Shown piece after piece: positions 1 through 6,668 of a stretch of DNA of 20,553 bases. Every line of letters starts with the position of its first letter. The stretch's first letter is position 1. The notes under the pieces were generated by a model. That model saw only the letters and a list, made by a program, of their open reading frames with translations. It did not search any database and was not told the origin of the DNA. The stretch is from DRLZ01 sp036478815. GTDB lineage: Bacteria > Pseudomonadota > Gammaproteobacteria > Methylococcales > DRLZ01. The translations under genes and the position numbers were made by a program. The DNA is taken from NCBI GenBank assembly GCA_036478815.1, contig JAZGEP010000120.1, positions 1 through 20,553 of the forward strand, read 5' to 3'.

Positions 1-142
1 TTGTCTTTTTGCTCATCTTCGGTGTTGCGATAACAGTTACATCGCTCACTATGCGCCTGTTTTCGCGCCTTGAATATGAACAGTAATTTGACAACAATGG
101 CCTACGTCAATTGTTCAAGTTATTCCACGCACGTTCCTTACC
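1..142 (-). repeat. Hairpin repeat H1, cut by the window edge
   Basis: This is a copy of the family H fold-back element read on the minus strand, truncated at base 1. Read in the standard orientation it has the central motif GGCGCATAGTGAGCGATG, a stem whose right arm ends CACCGAAGATGAG, and the right shoulder CAAAAAGAC. Its outer arm GTGGAATAACTTGAACA (around 108-128, minus) is nearly identical to the outer arm of H9 near 17750, so H1 and H9 form a subgroup. The left shoulder (GCGCAGGATTTT in other copies) is altered here. The partner outer arm would lie outside the window. No coding potential is evident. 143-352 holds only a small hairpin (189-212, CTATCGGC/GCCGATAG) and no gene that I can support. 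Confidence 0.7.
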
Positions 143-352
143 AAAAGTATGACATGCAGAGAAACACTTCACACGGTTTTGGGATATGCTATCGGCTGAT
201 TTCTGCCGATAGTTCTGCAAAAACAGTTGTATAATAGACTATCCGTCTGATTTAGCGCCTAACTCTCAATAATAATCAATTCTTTATAAAGTCGTAGCTT
301 TGACCGTGCAAAACCTAGAGTGTCTGTGTTCGAGCTGAAACCCGTCAATCAA

Positions 353-1399
353 TTACTGTTTAAACCCTATATACTTCCGATAGGGTGAATCCTTTTTCCA
401 TGTAAAGGACTCTGTGTAATAGTGCATTAAAGAAAGATATCCAAAAACAATAAGTGTAACAACATTATAAATCTCAACACCAAAGAATAATTCAATAATT
501 ATATATAAAACATCATTCCCATAGGCTTGAAGGATAAAGGCTAATGAAAATGAGAGTATAGGCAAGACAATAACAATCGGTATATTTAAGCGGCTTGTAT
601 AGCGATAGAGAAAATTTTCCGGGGAATCATGATGGCGATTATAATCGTGTGTCACATAGAAAAGATACGCAGTTGCATCATGAACAAGTCGTGGCACTAG
701 AATAGCAAGAAAATAATATTGATTAAGATAGAGATACAAACTGCTAATAACAAGAATTGTATTTGCCCACATAAACAGTTTTCCAAACCCAGACTGAACA
801 AGGTGGTGAAATGATATTGTTCCGATCAATAACCCAATACAGCATAACCCCGCTACTATCTCAATCCAGTCAGACTGTTGATCAGTTAGGCTTTTATTGA
901 GAAAAATACCGATGTAAATAAATATTCCTGCAGCAACACTTAAGCATAATAATAAATTATGCTTAAAATCAGACAAGCGACAAACTCCGCGAGCAATGCC
1001 ATACTGTTGTTTTAAAACATGATAAACCGTCCAGCTAGCAACCGCAATATAGAGCGCACGGTAAGAGATAAATTGACTACCTATCCCAAAGATAACGGCA
1101 AGAGCAACCGACATACCAAGAATTTTTAGCTGATAATGCTTAAAATAGTCTAAGTTTGTAGTAATCAACATAGCACTGGCAATAATATGAGGCGTTCCAA
1201 ACAAGATCTGAAACAATATGAAGTGACTAGGACTACTTGGAAGATGTGCTTTTAAATATCCACTCCATAGATAGGTATCAAGGAATTGAATTACCAAACA
1301 AATCGGTATTATCGAATACAGTGCCAATATGACACGAAATGAAACCAACATTTTATTTTTGGATTGTTTTTTAATGATTGGAACACGATGACTAGACAT
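353..1399 (-). CDS. Polytopic membrane protein of unknown function with histidines in and near the membrane
   Basis: I do not recognise this 348-residue protein with certainty. It is very hydrophobic, with roughly eight to ten membrane segments (about residues 19-41, 60-80, 92-110, 114-130, 148-168, 180-198, 208-246, 272-292, 298-328). Histidines lie in or beside the membrane segments: GTPH (H71), YHVLKQQYG (H127), HH at 198-199, LVHD (H240), THDYNRHH (H251, H256, H257) and LMHYYTESFTWK (H326). That pattern loosely recalls metal-dependent membrane oxygenases or desaturases such as the Brp/Blh carotene dioxygenase group, but this is inference from spacing only. The ATG at 1399 is preceded by GGGAAAGAAG, an acceptable ribosome-binding region. 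The gene stands alone, with repeats upstream (1755-2411) and H1 downstream. No operon partner is visible. Confidence 0.75.
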   Translation of the reverse strand: MSSHRVPIIKKQSKNKMLVSFRVILALYSIIPICLVIQFLDTYLWSGYLKAHLPSSPSHFILFQILFGTPHIIASAMLITTNLDYFKHYQLKILGMSVALAVIFGIGSQFISYRALYIAVASWTVYHVLKQQYGIARGVCRLSDFKHNLLLCLSVAAGIFIYIGIFLNKSLTDQQSDWIEIVAGLCCIGLLIGTISFHHLVQSGFGKLFMWANTILVISSLYLYLNQYYFLAILVPRLVHDATAYLFYVTHDYNRHHDSPENFLYRYTSRLNIPIVIVLPILSFSLAFILQAYGNDVLYIIIELFFGVEIYNVVTLIVFGYLSLMHYYTESFTWKKDSPYRKYIGFKQ

Positions 1400-1754
1400 C
1401 TTCTTTCCCTGCTAAGAACAGTAAACCGGCGCAGAATTCCAGTTCCTGCTCAATTAGTGCTTCAAACCAATATATGTAACCAAAGTGTAACTACTCAGCG
1501 TAGTCTGTAACTGCTCAGTTTGCCCCCTCATGTACAAGAGCAAGGTGAAAGCGCGCAGTTTACAGGTGTAAATAAGCACTTTCCAGACAGCGATTGGACA
1601 AAATAGAGGGTAAGCTTAATTACACCAAAGTTAGCTTAGGAGTAACATACATGAAATGACTTATACATTCTGGCTTGTTTTTTTACTTCTGGCTAAACTA
1701 TTTCAATCACTAAGTATAACCGCTATGGAATGGGAATTATTTAACATGTGATTG
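1400..1754. other. Gene-less AT-rich stretch upstream of the membrane protein
   Basis: No ORF with a convincing start or composition was found here. The only structure I see is a short imperfect direct repeat, GTAACTACTCAG then GTAACTGCTCAG, near 1489-1519. It must contain the promoter of the minus-strand membrane protein, but I cannot pick out a convincing -35/-10 pair. Confidence 0.4.
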
Positions 1755-1845
1755 ATACGTCGAACTTTCTTCGTCATTAAGATATGGCAACAAGCGCATA
1801 GTGAGCTATGTATCTGTCATGACAAAGAAAAAAACGCACAATAAG
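1755..1845 (+). repeat. Hairpin repeat H2 (degenerate)
   Basis: This degenerate family H copy has the central motif AGCGCATAGTGAGCTATG (about 1793-1810). It is flanked by stem arms TTTCTTCGTCAT (1766-1777) and ATGACAAAGAAA (1819-1830), complementary except at one position. The arms differ from those of the other copies. The left shoulder motif is lost and outer inverted repeats are not clear, so the boundaries are approximate. Confidence 0.55.
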
Positions 1846-1918
1846 CTGCGTGAGTACACATTATACTCTTTGCACATGACATTTTAACATTTAGGATGCA
1901 TGATATTTTTGCGGGGAG

Positions 1919-2086
1919 CTAGCCCGCATTTCTCACTAAATGCTGAGATGTTCGCGTAGCCATTTGGATTTTAAAGGAATTTTATGAAAGAGTGGCATAA
2001 CAGTGTGTATTGCTGTCTGAATAAAATTGCTTGTGGATTCAAAGAGTCAGCGAGGGCTCATCAGGCTGGTGAGAAATGCGGGCTAG
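1919..2086. mobile_element. Family C MITE-like element with 18-bp perfect terminal inverted repeats
   Basis: The two ends, CTAGCCCGCATTTCTCAC at 1919-1936 and GTGAGAAATGCGGGCTAG at 2069-2086, are exact reverse complements bounding a 168-bp element. It is too short for a transposase. An internal ATG at 1984 after AAAGGA opens a 55-codon frame that runs out into the next element and is probably fortuitous. The right end CTAG is shared with the first bases of B1, so the two elements abut. A diverged right end recurs at 3908-3940. The shape is that of a non-autonomous DNA transposon mobilised by a transposase elsewhere. I cannot assign the parent IS family. Confidence 0.75.
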
Positions 2087-2411
2087 AAGGCTATCAGAGA
2101 ATAGTAAGCCAACTGCGGAAAAACAAATTTTGGCCAAATTTGCCGATTTAATTCGTTAGGTGGTTTGACGGAATAAAGTTACCAAGATTGCGCAGGATTG
2201 TTGTTTCTGACCAAAGCATCTCAAAAGGCGCATAGTCATTCTACGCAACGATTGAGATTGCGTTGGTCAGGAGCAAAAAGACAAGTAAGGTTGGTAACTT
2301 TATTTCGTCAAACCACCTTAAGTATAGAAAGTATTCACCTCAATTTAGTCAAAGCACTGTACTCAAAACCGTTTTCCCTGGCTACGGTTTCTATTCTCGA
2401 ACAGCCACCTA
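2084..2411 (+). mobile_element. Family B MITE-like element B1, interrupted by H3
   Basis: This copy is split. The left part (2084-2158) begins AGAAGGCTATCAGAGAATAG and continues with the family B motifs ACTGCGGAAAA and TTTTGGCCAAATTTGCCGAT. The right part (2318-2411) continues with AAGTATAGAAAGTATTCACC and ends CGGTTTCTATTCTCGAACAGCCACCT. Removing 2159-2317 and one TTA restores a continuous element that aligns with B3 and B4, whose centre reads similarly (for example GTTAAATACTGCAAGTATTC in B3). The terminal repeats are diverged compared with B4, suggesting an older insertion. Confidence 0.8.
2156..2320 (+). mobile_element. Hairpin repeat H3, inserted in B1 with TTA duplication
   Basis: The element proper is 2159-2317 (159 bp), flanked by TTA at 2156-2158 and TTA at 2318-2320. 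Its 25-bp ends begin GGTGGTTTGACG and continue AATAAAGTTACC on the left, with the complementary sequence on the right and one mismatch. Inside are the left shoulder GCGCAGGATTGTTGTTTC, stem arm CTGACCAAAGCATCTCAA, centre GGCGCATAGTCATTCTACGC, stem arm TTGAGATTGCGTTGGTCAG and right shoulder GAGCAAAAAGACAAGTAA. The whole element can fold into one hairpin. A 93-codon open frame crosses it but is only a by-product of the repeat. H3 is the best-defined copy and shows that the family has moved. Confidence 0.85.
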
Positions 2412-2542
2412 AGCGGGAAACCTTACCTATAACCGTTATAGGTAAGGTTGTCAAAAAACCTCCATCCACTGTAAGTTAATCGCACAGCGGGCGTGCCTCT
2501 GGAGACTAAAATTTCATGTGCGAAATAAATATCTCACTAGAA

Positions 2543-2575
2543 ACAAAAAAACCCCGAACTTAACGTCCGAGGTTC
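2543..2575 (-). terminator. Rho-independent terminator of the hupB/tRNA unit
   Basis: Read on the minus strand, AACCTCGGAC and GTTCGGGGTT pair as a ten-base-pair stem (with G-T pairs) around a GTTAA loop, followed directly by a run of seven T. It lies just downstream of tRNA-Asp, so it ends the transcript carrying tRNA-Val and tRNA-Asp and probably hupB. Confidence 0.85.
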
Positions 2576-2584
2576 TTCAATTAA

Positions 2585-2661
2585 TGGCGGAGTGGACGGG
2601 ACTCGAACCCGCGACCCCCGGCGTGACAGGCCGGTATTCTAACCAACTGAACTACCACTCC
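2585..2661 (-). tRNA. tRNA-Asp (anticodon GTC)
   Basis: The minus strand gives a complete cloverleaf: acceptor GGAGTGG/CCACTCC, D-arm region GTTCAGTTGGTTAGAAT, anticodon loop CTGTCAC with anticodon GTC, T arm GCGGGTTCGAGTCCCG, discriminator G and an encoded CCA. It sits 2 bp after tRNA-Val and before a strong terminator. Confidence 0.98.
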
Positions 2662-2663
2662 TA

Positions 2664-2740
2664 TGGTGGGTGCTGCAGGGATCGAACCTGCGACCCTCGC
2701 CTTGTAAGGGCGATGCTCTCCCAGCTGAGCTAAGCACCCA
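2664..2740 (-). tRNA. tRNA-Val (anticodon TAC)
   Basis: The minus strand gives acceptor TGGGTGC/GCACCCA, D-arm region TAGCTCAGCTGGGAGAGC, anticodon loop CTTACAA with anticodon TAC, T arm GCAGGTTCGATCCCTGC and an encoded CCA. The 5' end lies 11 bp beyond the hupB stop codon, so it is probably processed from a hupB-tRNA transcript. Confidence 0.98.
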
Positions 2741-2751
2741 GATCATCTATA

Positions 2752-3024
2752 CTATTTTATAGCATCTTTAAGGCCTTTACCAGCCTTAAACGCTGGAATT
2801 TTAGCTGCCTTAATCTGAATCGTAGCACCAGTCTGAGGGTTTCTGCCTTGACGTGCAGCTCTTTCCTTCACTGAAAATGTTCCGAAACCAATCAAAGACA
2901 CAGTATCCCCTTTTTGTAAAGCACCGGTTACTGAGTCAATAAATCCACTCAATGCACGCGCAGCATCTGCTTTACTAAGGTCTGAAGCATCCGCTATTGC
3001 ATCAATAAGTTCTGATTTGTTCAT
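2752..3024 (-). CDS. hupB: DNA-binding protein HU (HupB type)
   Basis: This is a 90-residue histone-like protein of the bacterial HU/IHF family, a dimeric nucleoid protein that bends DNA with little sequence preference. The sequence starts MNKSELIDAIA, followed by the helical dimerisation region, the GFGTF strand near residues 46-50, and the DNA-clasping arm with GRNPQTGATI around residues 61-70. It ends AFKAGKGLKDAIK, and the length matches the family. The ATG is preceded by AAGGAAAGTAA, a good ribosome-binding site. The tRNA-Val and tRNA-Asp genes follow at once, so they are likely co-transcribed. In many gammaproteobacteria hupB lies between lon and ppiD; neither is seen here. IHF subunits are less likely because the sequence follows HU throughout. 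Confidence 0.95.
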   Translation of the reverse strand: MNKSELIDAIADASDLSKADAARALSGFIDSVTGALQKGDTVSLIGFGTFSVKERAARQGRNPQTGATIQIKAAKIPAFKAGKGLKDAIK

Positions 3025-3702
3025 TTACTTTCCTTCTTTCTTGAATTTGTTGAGCTTGTATAACAATGGCTAATCATACAAACGGCGTCTTTATTTTATA
3101 ATTTTATTATTTTTAGCAGATAGATACGAAGCCAGCCATTCAGCAACTAAATCAAGTCGCATACGGGCCAACATCTCACTGCCACCTTGAAGACATACTA
3201 TACATTAACTACCAATCACTGCAACCAGAGACAACTCAATATTACCAGCAACCGAGAAACGGGCTCATGCTATAACTCTTCAAGATCGCTGTTTTATTAA
3301 AAAACAGTCGGTTGTGTGAATCAGCCCTGAAGCCTCTAGAAAACAAATATTTTCTGTCTTTCGTTTTAAATTCAATGTCTTATTGATTTTTTATAATCAC
3401 TTTTATAGATTATTACTTAGGAATTAAGAACAGCACTGAGGTTGTAACAAATTTTAACATTGATGGTCAACCATAATCATACATTTCAGGAAAAATTCAG
3501 TTAACTGATTCGTTGATTCCTAATATAAAATTCATCAACCGAAACGTGCTATATTAGCATCGGCATGATTATGAATTATTTGTCTTCATCCAAGCCTACC
3601 GTAATTAAACAAGCGTATTGTCCTACGTATCACCATACAAGCTTGCTATTGCAACCGAACAGAGACGCTGATAGAAATCACACAATTTGCTTTTAGATTC
3701 AA
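3025..3702. other. Gene-less stretch upstream of hupB
   Basis: About 680 bp have no convincing gene. It must contain the hupB promoter, but no clear -35/-10 pair stands out. A small hairpin, CTGTTTT/AAAACAG, lies near 3289-3307. A 41-codon frame from the ATG near 3570 lacks a ribosome-binding site and I do not call it. Confidence 0.4.
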
Positions 3703-3853
3703 CTAGGGAGGCTGTACGAGAATAGAAATCGTAGCGAGGGAAAGCAATTTTGAGTCCATTTTTTCGATTAAATAAGGCGAATACTTGCTGTATTGAATAA
3801 ATTTAATCGGAAAAATGGGCCAAAATCCGCTTTTCCGCAGTAGGCTTTCTATT
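3703..3853 (-). mobile_element. Family B element B2, right end truncated
   Basis: Starting GGGAGGCTGTACGAGAATAG, this copy lies inverted relative to B1, B3 and B4: the block AAATCGTAGCGAGGGAAAGC, which matches the right end of the other copies, comes first, and GCTTTTCCGCAGTAGGC comes last. Its far end stops at TTTCTATT without the rest of the terminal repeat, and the next bases (GATCGAC) are unrelated, so that end has been lost. It is non-coding. Confidence 0.75.
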
Positions 3854-3907
3854 GATCGACTTTCTATACCCGTCAATATAATGTTGACGGAGCGCTAGGT
3901 AAAGAGG

Positions 3908-3940
3908 ACTCATCAGACTGGTGAAAAATGCGAATTATTA
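3908..3940 (+). repeat. Solo right end of a family C element
   Basis: GACTCATCAGACTGGTGAAAAATGCG closely matches the right terminal region of C1 (GGCTCATCAGGCTGGTGAGAAATGCG). No matching left end was found upstream, so this is a remnant. It lies about 60 bp beyond the sbcB stop codon. Confidence 0.5.
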
Positions 3941-3996
3941 CTGCTCTGGAATCAAAAAAAACAAGTCAGGCTTCAGATTTTTTAAGTTCTGCTTCC

Positions 3997-5442
3997 TTAG
4001 GCACCAGTGACAATATCGTTTGCATAATCTTCAAGTTCGTCGAGTATATTTTGATCTCGTTGCGAATTGGCTTGACTTTTCCGAAGCTCATTGATTGCTG
4101 ATTGATAGACAGATAGACTTAAACTTGTCCCATCTTTAGAATTGATTAGACGATTGTGCCGAAATGCATTCCATCGTACACGTTCATCGTCTGTTAACGT
4201 TTCAGGATAATTTCTTGCTTGATATCTGAATAGCATTTCCGCAAGGCGTTGATCCTGAAATACTGGAGTATATTTTGCCAGCTGATTGATCGGAATTGTG
4301 TGCAGTTTACGCAACAATCTCTTATCACTATCACCGATGAATCCCCCGCTATAGAGCATATAATCAGGATCGTTCACAGGTTGCACTGAATTGTCTTGAA
4401 ACACCTCCATCAGTTTTTTCTGGATCATTGACTGATGCGATTTAAGCATAGCCAGATGTTTGTTACAAACAGCCTGATCGATATTAAGTCGATCGGCATC
4501 TTGCTGTCGCAATACATTGACTGGTACTACAATTGGACATTTGTTGGCGTGAATTGTTTTTAGTGCAATACGTTCAATCGATTCAGGCAGTTTTTCTCTA
4601 GGTGTGAATAGTCGTTCAGCAATTGCATCTGCATCCAGCGCTATCAATGGCTCTGGGTTGACTGCTAAATCATAAACAATGATTCCATTGTTGTTGACTG
4701 GATGTGCCGCTAACGGAGCAATCATTGCGATACAGTGACGACTAGCAGGGTAACGACTGGAGACATGTAAAACAACCGTCATATCTGTGACATTCAGCAA
4801 TGGAAATATACTGGATTTAGTGCGATGCTCGACACAATAGTTAAACAGTTTCGGTTGCGCTTGTTGTACTCGTTTGGCTAGGGCGATGGTTGCTTCAACA
4901 TCGGCTAATGCATCATGCGCTTTTCCATGTTCAATCGCATTGACTGCTGTCAGTTTCTCCAATCGAAATACTGGATTGCCACTGTCATCTTGTGGCCATT
5001 CAATGCCCTCAGGACGCAAAGCACACATCAAGCGCATCACATCAATCAAATCCCAACGAGAATTATTGTTGCGCCACTCGTGCTCATATGGGTCTAACAA
5101 GTTACGATACAGACTGTGTCGTGTTATTTCATCATCAAAGCGAATATTGTTGTAACCGACAGTGCATGTGCCTGGAACTTGCATCTCAGATACAACAGAG
5201 CGAATAAAATCTGATTCGCAAACACCTTTCTGGTTGGCCATCTGCGGTGTAATCCCGGTAATCAGACAAGCCTCAGGATGTGGTAGATAATCATCTGACT
5301 GCTTACAGAAAACAAGCAGAGGATCATCAATGATATTGAGTTGCGCATCTGTGCGCACTCCGGCAAATTGAGAAGGACGATCAACACGCGGATTAGCACC
5401 AAATGTTTCGTAATCTATCCAGTAAAAACTGTTTGGCAGCAT
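3997..5442 (-). CDS. sbcB: Exodeoxyribonuclease I (SbcB), 3'-5' single-strand DNA exonuclease
   Basis: This is a 481-residue protein of the ExoI family, which degrades single-stranded DNA from the 3' end during recombination and mismatch repair and binds the SSB tail. The DnaQ-like nuclease core is intact: D10 and E12 in FYWIDYETFG, D103 in NNIRFDDEITR, H176 and D181 in AHDALADVEAT. The spacing from D10 to H176 equals that in the E. coli enzyme. The middle (about 200-350) is the SH3-like part, and the C-terminus holds the helical part with LLRKLH and FRYQARNYPETL. Length and termini match the family. The ATG at 5442 fits the family N-terminus, but I see no strong ribosome-binding site before it. 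The gene is isolated, with repeats on both sides and no SbcCD nearby. Confidence 0.97.
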   Translation of the reverse strand: MLPNSFYWIDYETFGANPRVDRPSQFAGVRTDAQLNIIDDPLLVFCKQSDDYLPHPEACLITGITPQMANQKGVCESDFIRSVVSEMQVPGTCTVGYNNIRFDDEITRHSLYRNLLDPYEHEWRNNNSRWDLIDVMRLMCALRPEGIEWPQDDSGNPVFRLEKLTAVNAIEHGKAHDALADVEATIALAKRVQQAQPKLFNYCVEHRTKSSIFPLLNVTDMTVVLHVSSRYPASRHCIAMIAPLAAHPVNNNGIIVYDLAVNPEPLIALDADAIAERLFTPREKLPESIERIALKTIHANKCPIVVPVNVLRQQDADRLNIDQAVCNKHLAMLKSHQSMIQKKLMEVFQDNSVQPVNDPDYMLYSGGFIGDSDKRLLRKLHTIPINQLAKYTPVFQDQRLAEMLFRYQARNYPETLTDDERVRWNAFRHNRLINSKDGTSLSLSVYQSAINELRKSQANSQRDQNILDELEDYANDIVTGA

Positions 5443-5500
5443 ATTAAATGGGCAGCGGGTCCATAATTAAGAAATGAGGATTTAATCAAATCTTCAGTCT

Positions 5501-5666
5501 TAAGGAGTGAGGATTTAATAAGTTACCGATGTTTGGCGCAGCATTTTGATTTCACAGGAGTACTCATAAAATGGGCGCATAGCAGGCTGCGCAACTATTT
5601 TATGAGTGCTTCTGTGGGATCAAAAGGCAAGTCAAAATCGGGAAGTTATTAAATCCTCACTCCTAA
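5501..5666 (+). mobile_element. Hairpin repeat H4 with TAA flanks
   Basis: The element is 5504-5663, between TAA at 5501-5503 and TAA at 5664-5666. The ends GGAGTGAGGATTTAATAAGTT and its near-perfect complement form the outer stem. The left shoulder is GCGCAGCATTTTGATTTC, the stem arms are CACAGGAGTACTCATAAAAT and ATTTTATGAGTGCTTCTGTG (two mismatches in 20), and the centre is GGGCGCATAGCAGGCTGCGC. The right shoulder is GATCAAAAGGCAAGT. The stem arms share nothing obvious with H3 or H9, yet pair within this copy. It lies between the sbcB start and a gene relic. A diverged direct repeat of the end (GAGGATTTAAT) occurs just outside at 5477-5487. Confidence 0.8.
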
Positions 5667-5755
5667 GCGGCTTCCCTGTTTGTTGGGTCATAGAAATCAG
5701 CCATCACCAGGAAATCACCTTTGTCATCACTTATAAATTGACCACTGGAAATTTC
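5663..5755 (-). pseudogene. C-terminal relic of an unknown protein
   Basis: A minus-strand frame of 30 codons reads EISSGQFISDDKGDF and ends DFYDPTNREAA before a stop. Its composition looks protein-like, unlike the surroundings, but the frame is closed by a stop codon upstream and has no start. The stop TAG overlaps the end of H4; without H4 the frame would stop at the same place with TAA. I read it as the tail of a decayed gene whose upstream part, towards 5950, is now unrecognisable. The function is unknown. Confidence 0.4.
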
Positions 5756-5867
5756 TTAATATATTCATGAGCAGCCTCTTAATCACGCGTTTAGTTACGA
5801 ATACAGGTTGCTGTAATTGATTGAAAGGACATGCATTGGATAATTGATCGTAGAGGCTCCCCTTGTG

Positions 5868-5889
5868 AGGCACCCAACGTTGGGTGCCT
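5868..5889. repeat. Perfect 22-bp palindrome
   Basis: AGGCACCCAAC is followed directly by its exact complement GTTGGGTGCCT. It lies in the gene-less gap between sbcB and the CBS protein, near a second palindrome. No T-run follows on either strand, so a simple terminator is unlikely. It resembles short interspersed palindromes of other bacterial genomes, but I see only one copy here. Confidence 0.65.
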
Positions 5890-5927
5890 GATTGATAGAG
5901 ACAAAAATTAATAATCAACCACAGGCA

Positions 5928-5949
5928 GGGCAATCACAAGGGATTGCCC
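5928..5949. repeat. Hairpin GGGCAATC/GATTGCCC downstream of the CBS gene
   Basis: An eight-base-pair stem with a six-base loop (ACAAGG) lies about 20 bp past the stop codon of the minus-strand CBS gene. It might help end or stabilise that transcript, although no T-run follows. The form GTAGGGGCAATCCC read on the minus strand resembles an interspersed repeat type I associate with sulfur bacteria and cyanobacteria; that link is from memory and unverified. Confidence 0.5.
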
Positions 5950-5968
5950 CTACGGTGAAAATATATAA

Positions 5969-6379
5969 TTATTGGTGCGATTGGGATATCGATACTACAG
6001 CACGAAGCACATCATGGCGACTGATAATACCAACCAAATCAACATCATCCATCACCAAATAAGATCGTTGTTCACTTTCTGCAAGCTTACCGGCCAGTTC
6101 AACAATACCTGAATTTGCTTCAAGCGTTTCAACATTAGTACTCATAAAATCAGACACCAGTCCACCACCAAGATCCTGATTGTAAGCGATCTCAAGCGCG
6201 ACCTTCATTCCTTCCAACTCTGAAAATATACCAACAACCTTGCCGTGGTTATCCATGACTGGTGCTGATGTAATTCTGTTTGTAACCAGTTTCATAATTG
6301 CTTCAATCACTGGTGTTGAAGGAGTCAACACCGTAACATTTGCAGACATATAGTCTTTTACAGACACATTATGTAACAT
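5969..6379 (-). CDS. Two-CBS-domain protein
   Basis: This 136-residue cytosolic protein consists only of two CBS domains (about residues 5-65 and 72-132), a fold that usually senses adenosine nucleotides or similar ligands. Visible signatures are VKDYMSANVTVLTP, ITSAPVMDNHGKVVGIFSE, VSDFMSTNVETLEANS, and RSYLVMDDVDLVGIISRHDVLRAV. A very good ribosome-binding site, GGGAGGTAAT, lies directly before the ATG. It follows nqrM on the same strand after a gap of about 110 bp, so it may be transcribed with the Nqr operon or from its own promoter. The partner and ligand cannot be told from the sequence. A link to the Nqr complex is only positional. Confidence 0.9.
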   Translation of the reverse strand: MLHNVSVKDYMSANVTVLTPSTPVIEAIMKLVTNRITSAPVMDNHGKVVGIFSELEGMKVALEIAYNQDLGGGLVSDFMSTNVETLEANSGIVELAGKLAESEQRSYLVMDDVDLVGIISRHDVLRAVVSISQSHQ

Positions 6380-6492
6380 ATTACCTCCCTGATGCCGTCA
6401 AACAACAATCTCTGCTTGTTTGGCAAAACAATAGCCTATTACACGTTTCAATAATAATCAAAACGACTGTTATTAATATCCTCGCTCCTTAT

Positions 6493-6666
6493 TTATGTGC
6501 CTCGTTCAGCTTTAAGTCTTTTTTCGCATTTCTTTACACAACCACAAGCACCGCTGTTATTCCCACCACAACTGCCTTTAATTGCCTTTCTGCCAAATAT
6601 GACGCCGATAGACATGATTGTCATTACGATCAATATAAATACAAATGTCGCCAAAAAAGTTGCCAT
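6493..6666 (-). CDS. nqrM: Na+-NQR maturation protein NqrM (DUF539)
   Basis: This 57-residue protein has an N-terminal membrane helix (about residues 4-24) followed by GRKAIKGSCGG and a cysteine cluster at C33, C41, C43 and C47, then a basic tail. NqrM is known to be needed for Na+-NQR assembly, probably supplying iron for the cysteine-ligated centre between NqrD and NqrE. Four cysteines after a single helix are the family hallmark. The ATG at 6666 lies 2 bp past the apbE stop, and its ribosome-binding site (AGGAG) is inside the last apbE codons, so translation is probably coupled. The gene is easily missed because of its length. Confidence 0.93.
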   Translation of the reverse strand: MATFLATFVFILIVMTIMSIGVIFGRKAIKGSCGGNNSGACGCVKKCEKRLKAERGT

Positions 6667-6668
6667 GA

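Noticed and set aside
189..212. Hairpin CTATCGGC/GCCGATAG as a terminator of the membrane protein gene
   Set aside because: It lies about 140 bp past the stop codon and no T-run follows on the minus strand.
1984..2151. 55-codon ORF starting MKEWHNSVYCC after AAAGGA
   Set aside because: It starts in family C and ends in family B, so it cannot be an ancestral gene. It may be chance, although the start site looks acceptable.
2198..2479. 93-codon plus-strand ORF
   Set aside because: It lies wholly within H3 and the right part of B1. Its codons come from repeat arms and there is no ribosome-binding site.
2518..2733. 71-codon plus-strand ORF
   Set aside because: It is antisense to the terminator, tRNA-Asp and tRNA-Val. 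Peptides such as WTGLEPATPGVTG are a well-known artefact of reading tRNA genes.
3570..3695. 41-codon plus-strand ORF starting MNYLSSSKPTV
   Set aside because: There is no ribosome-binding site, no recognisable sequence and a short length in AT-rich DNA.
5727..5933. 68-codon minus-strand ORF
   Set aside because: It spans the 22-bp palindrome and has no good start site. The protein-like relic nearby is in a different frame.
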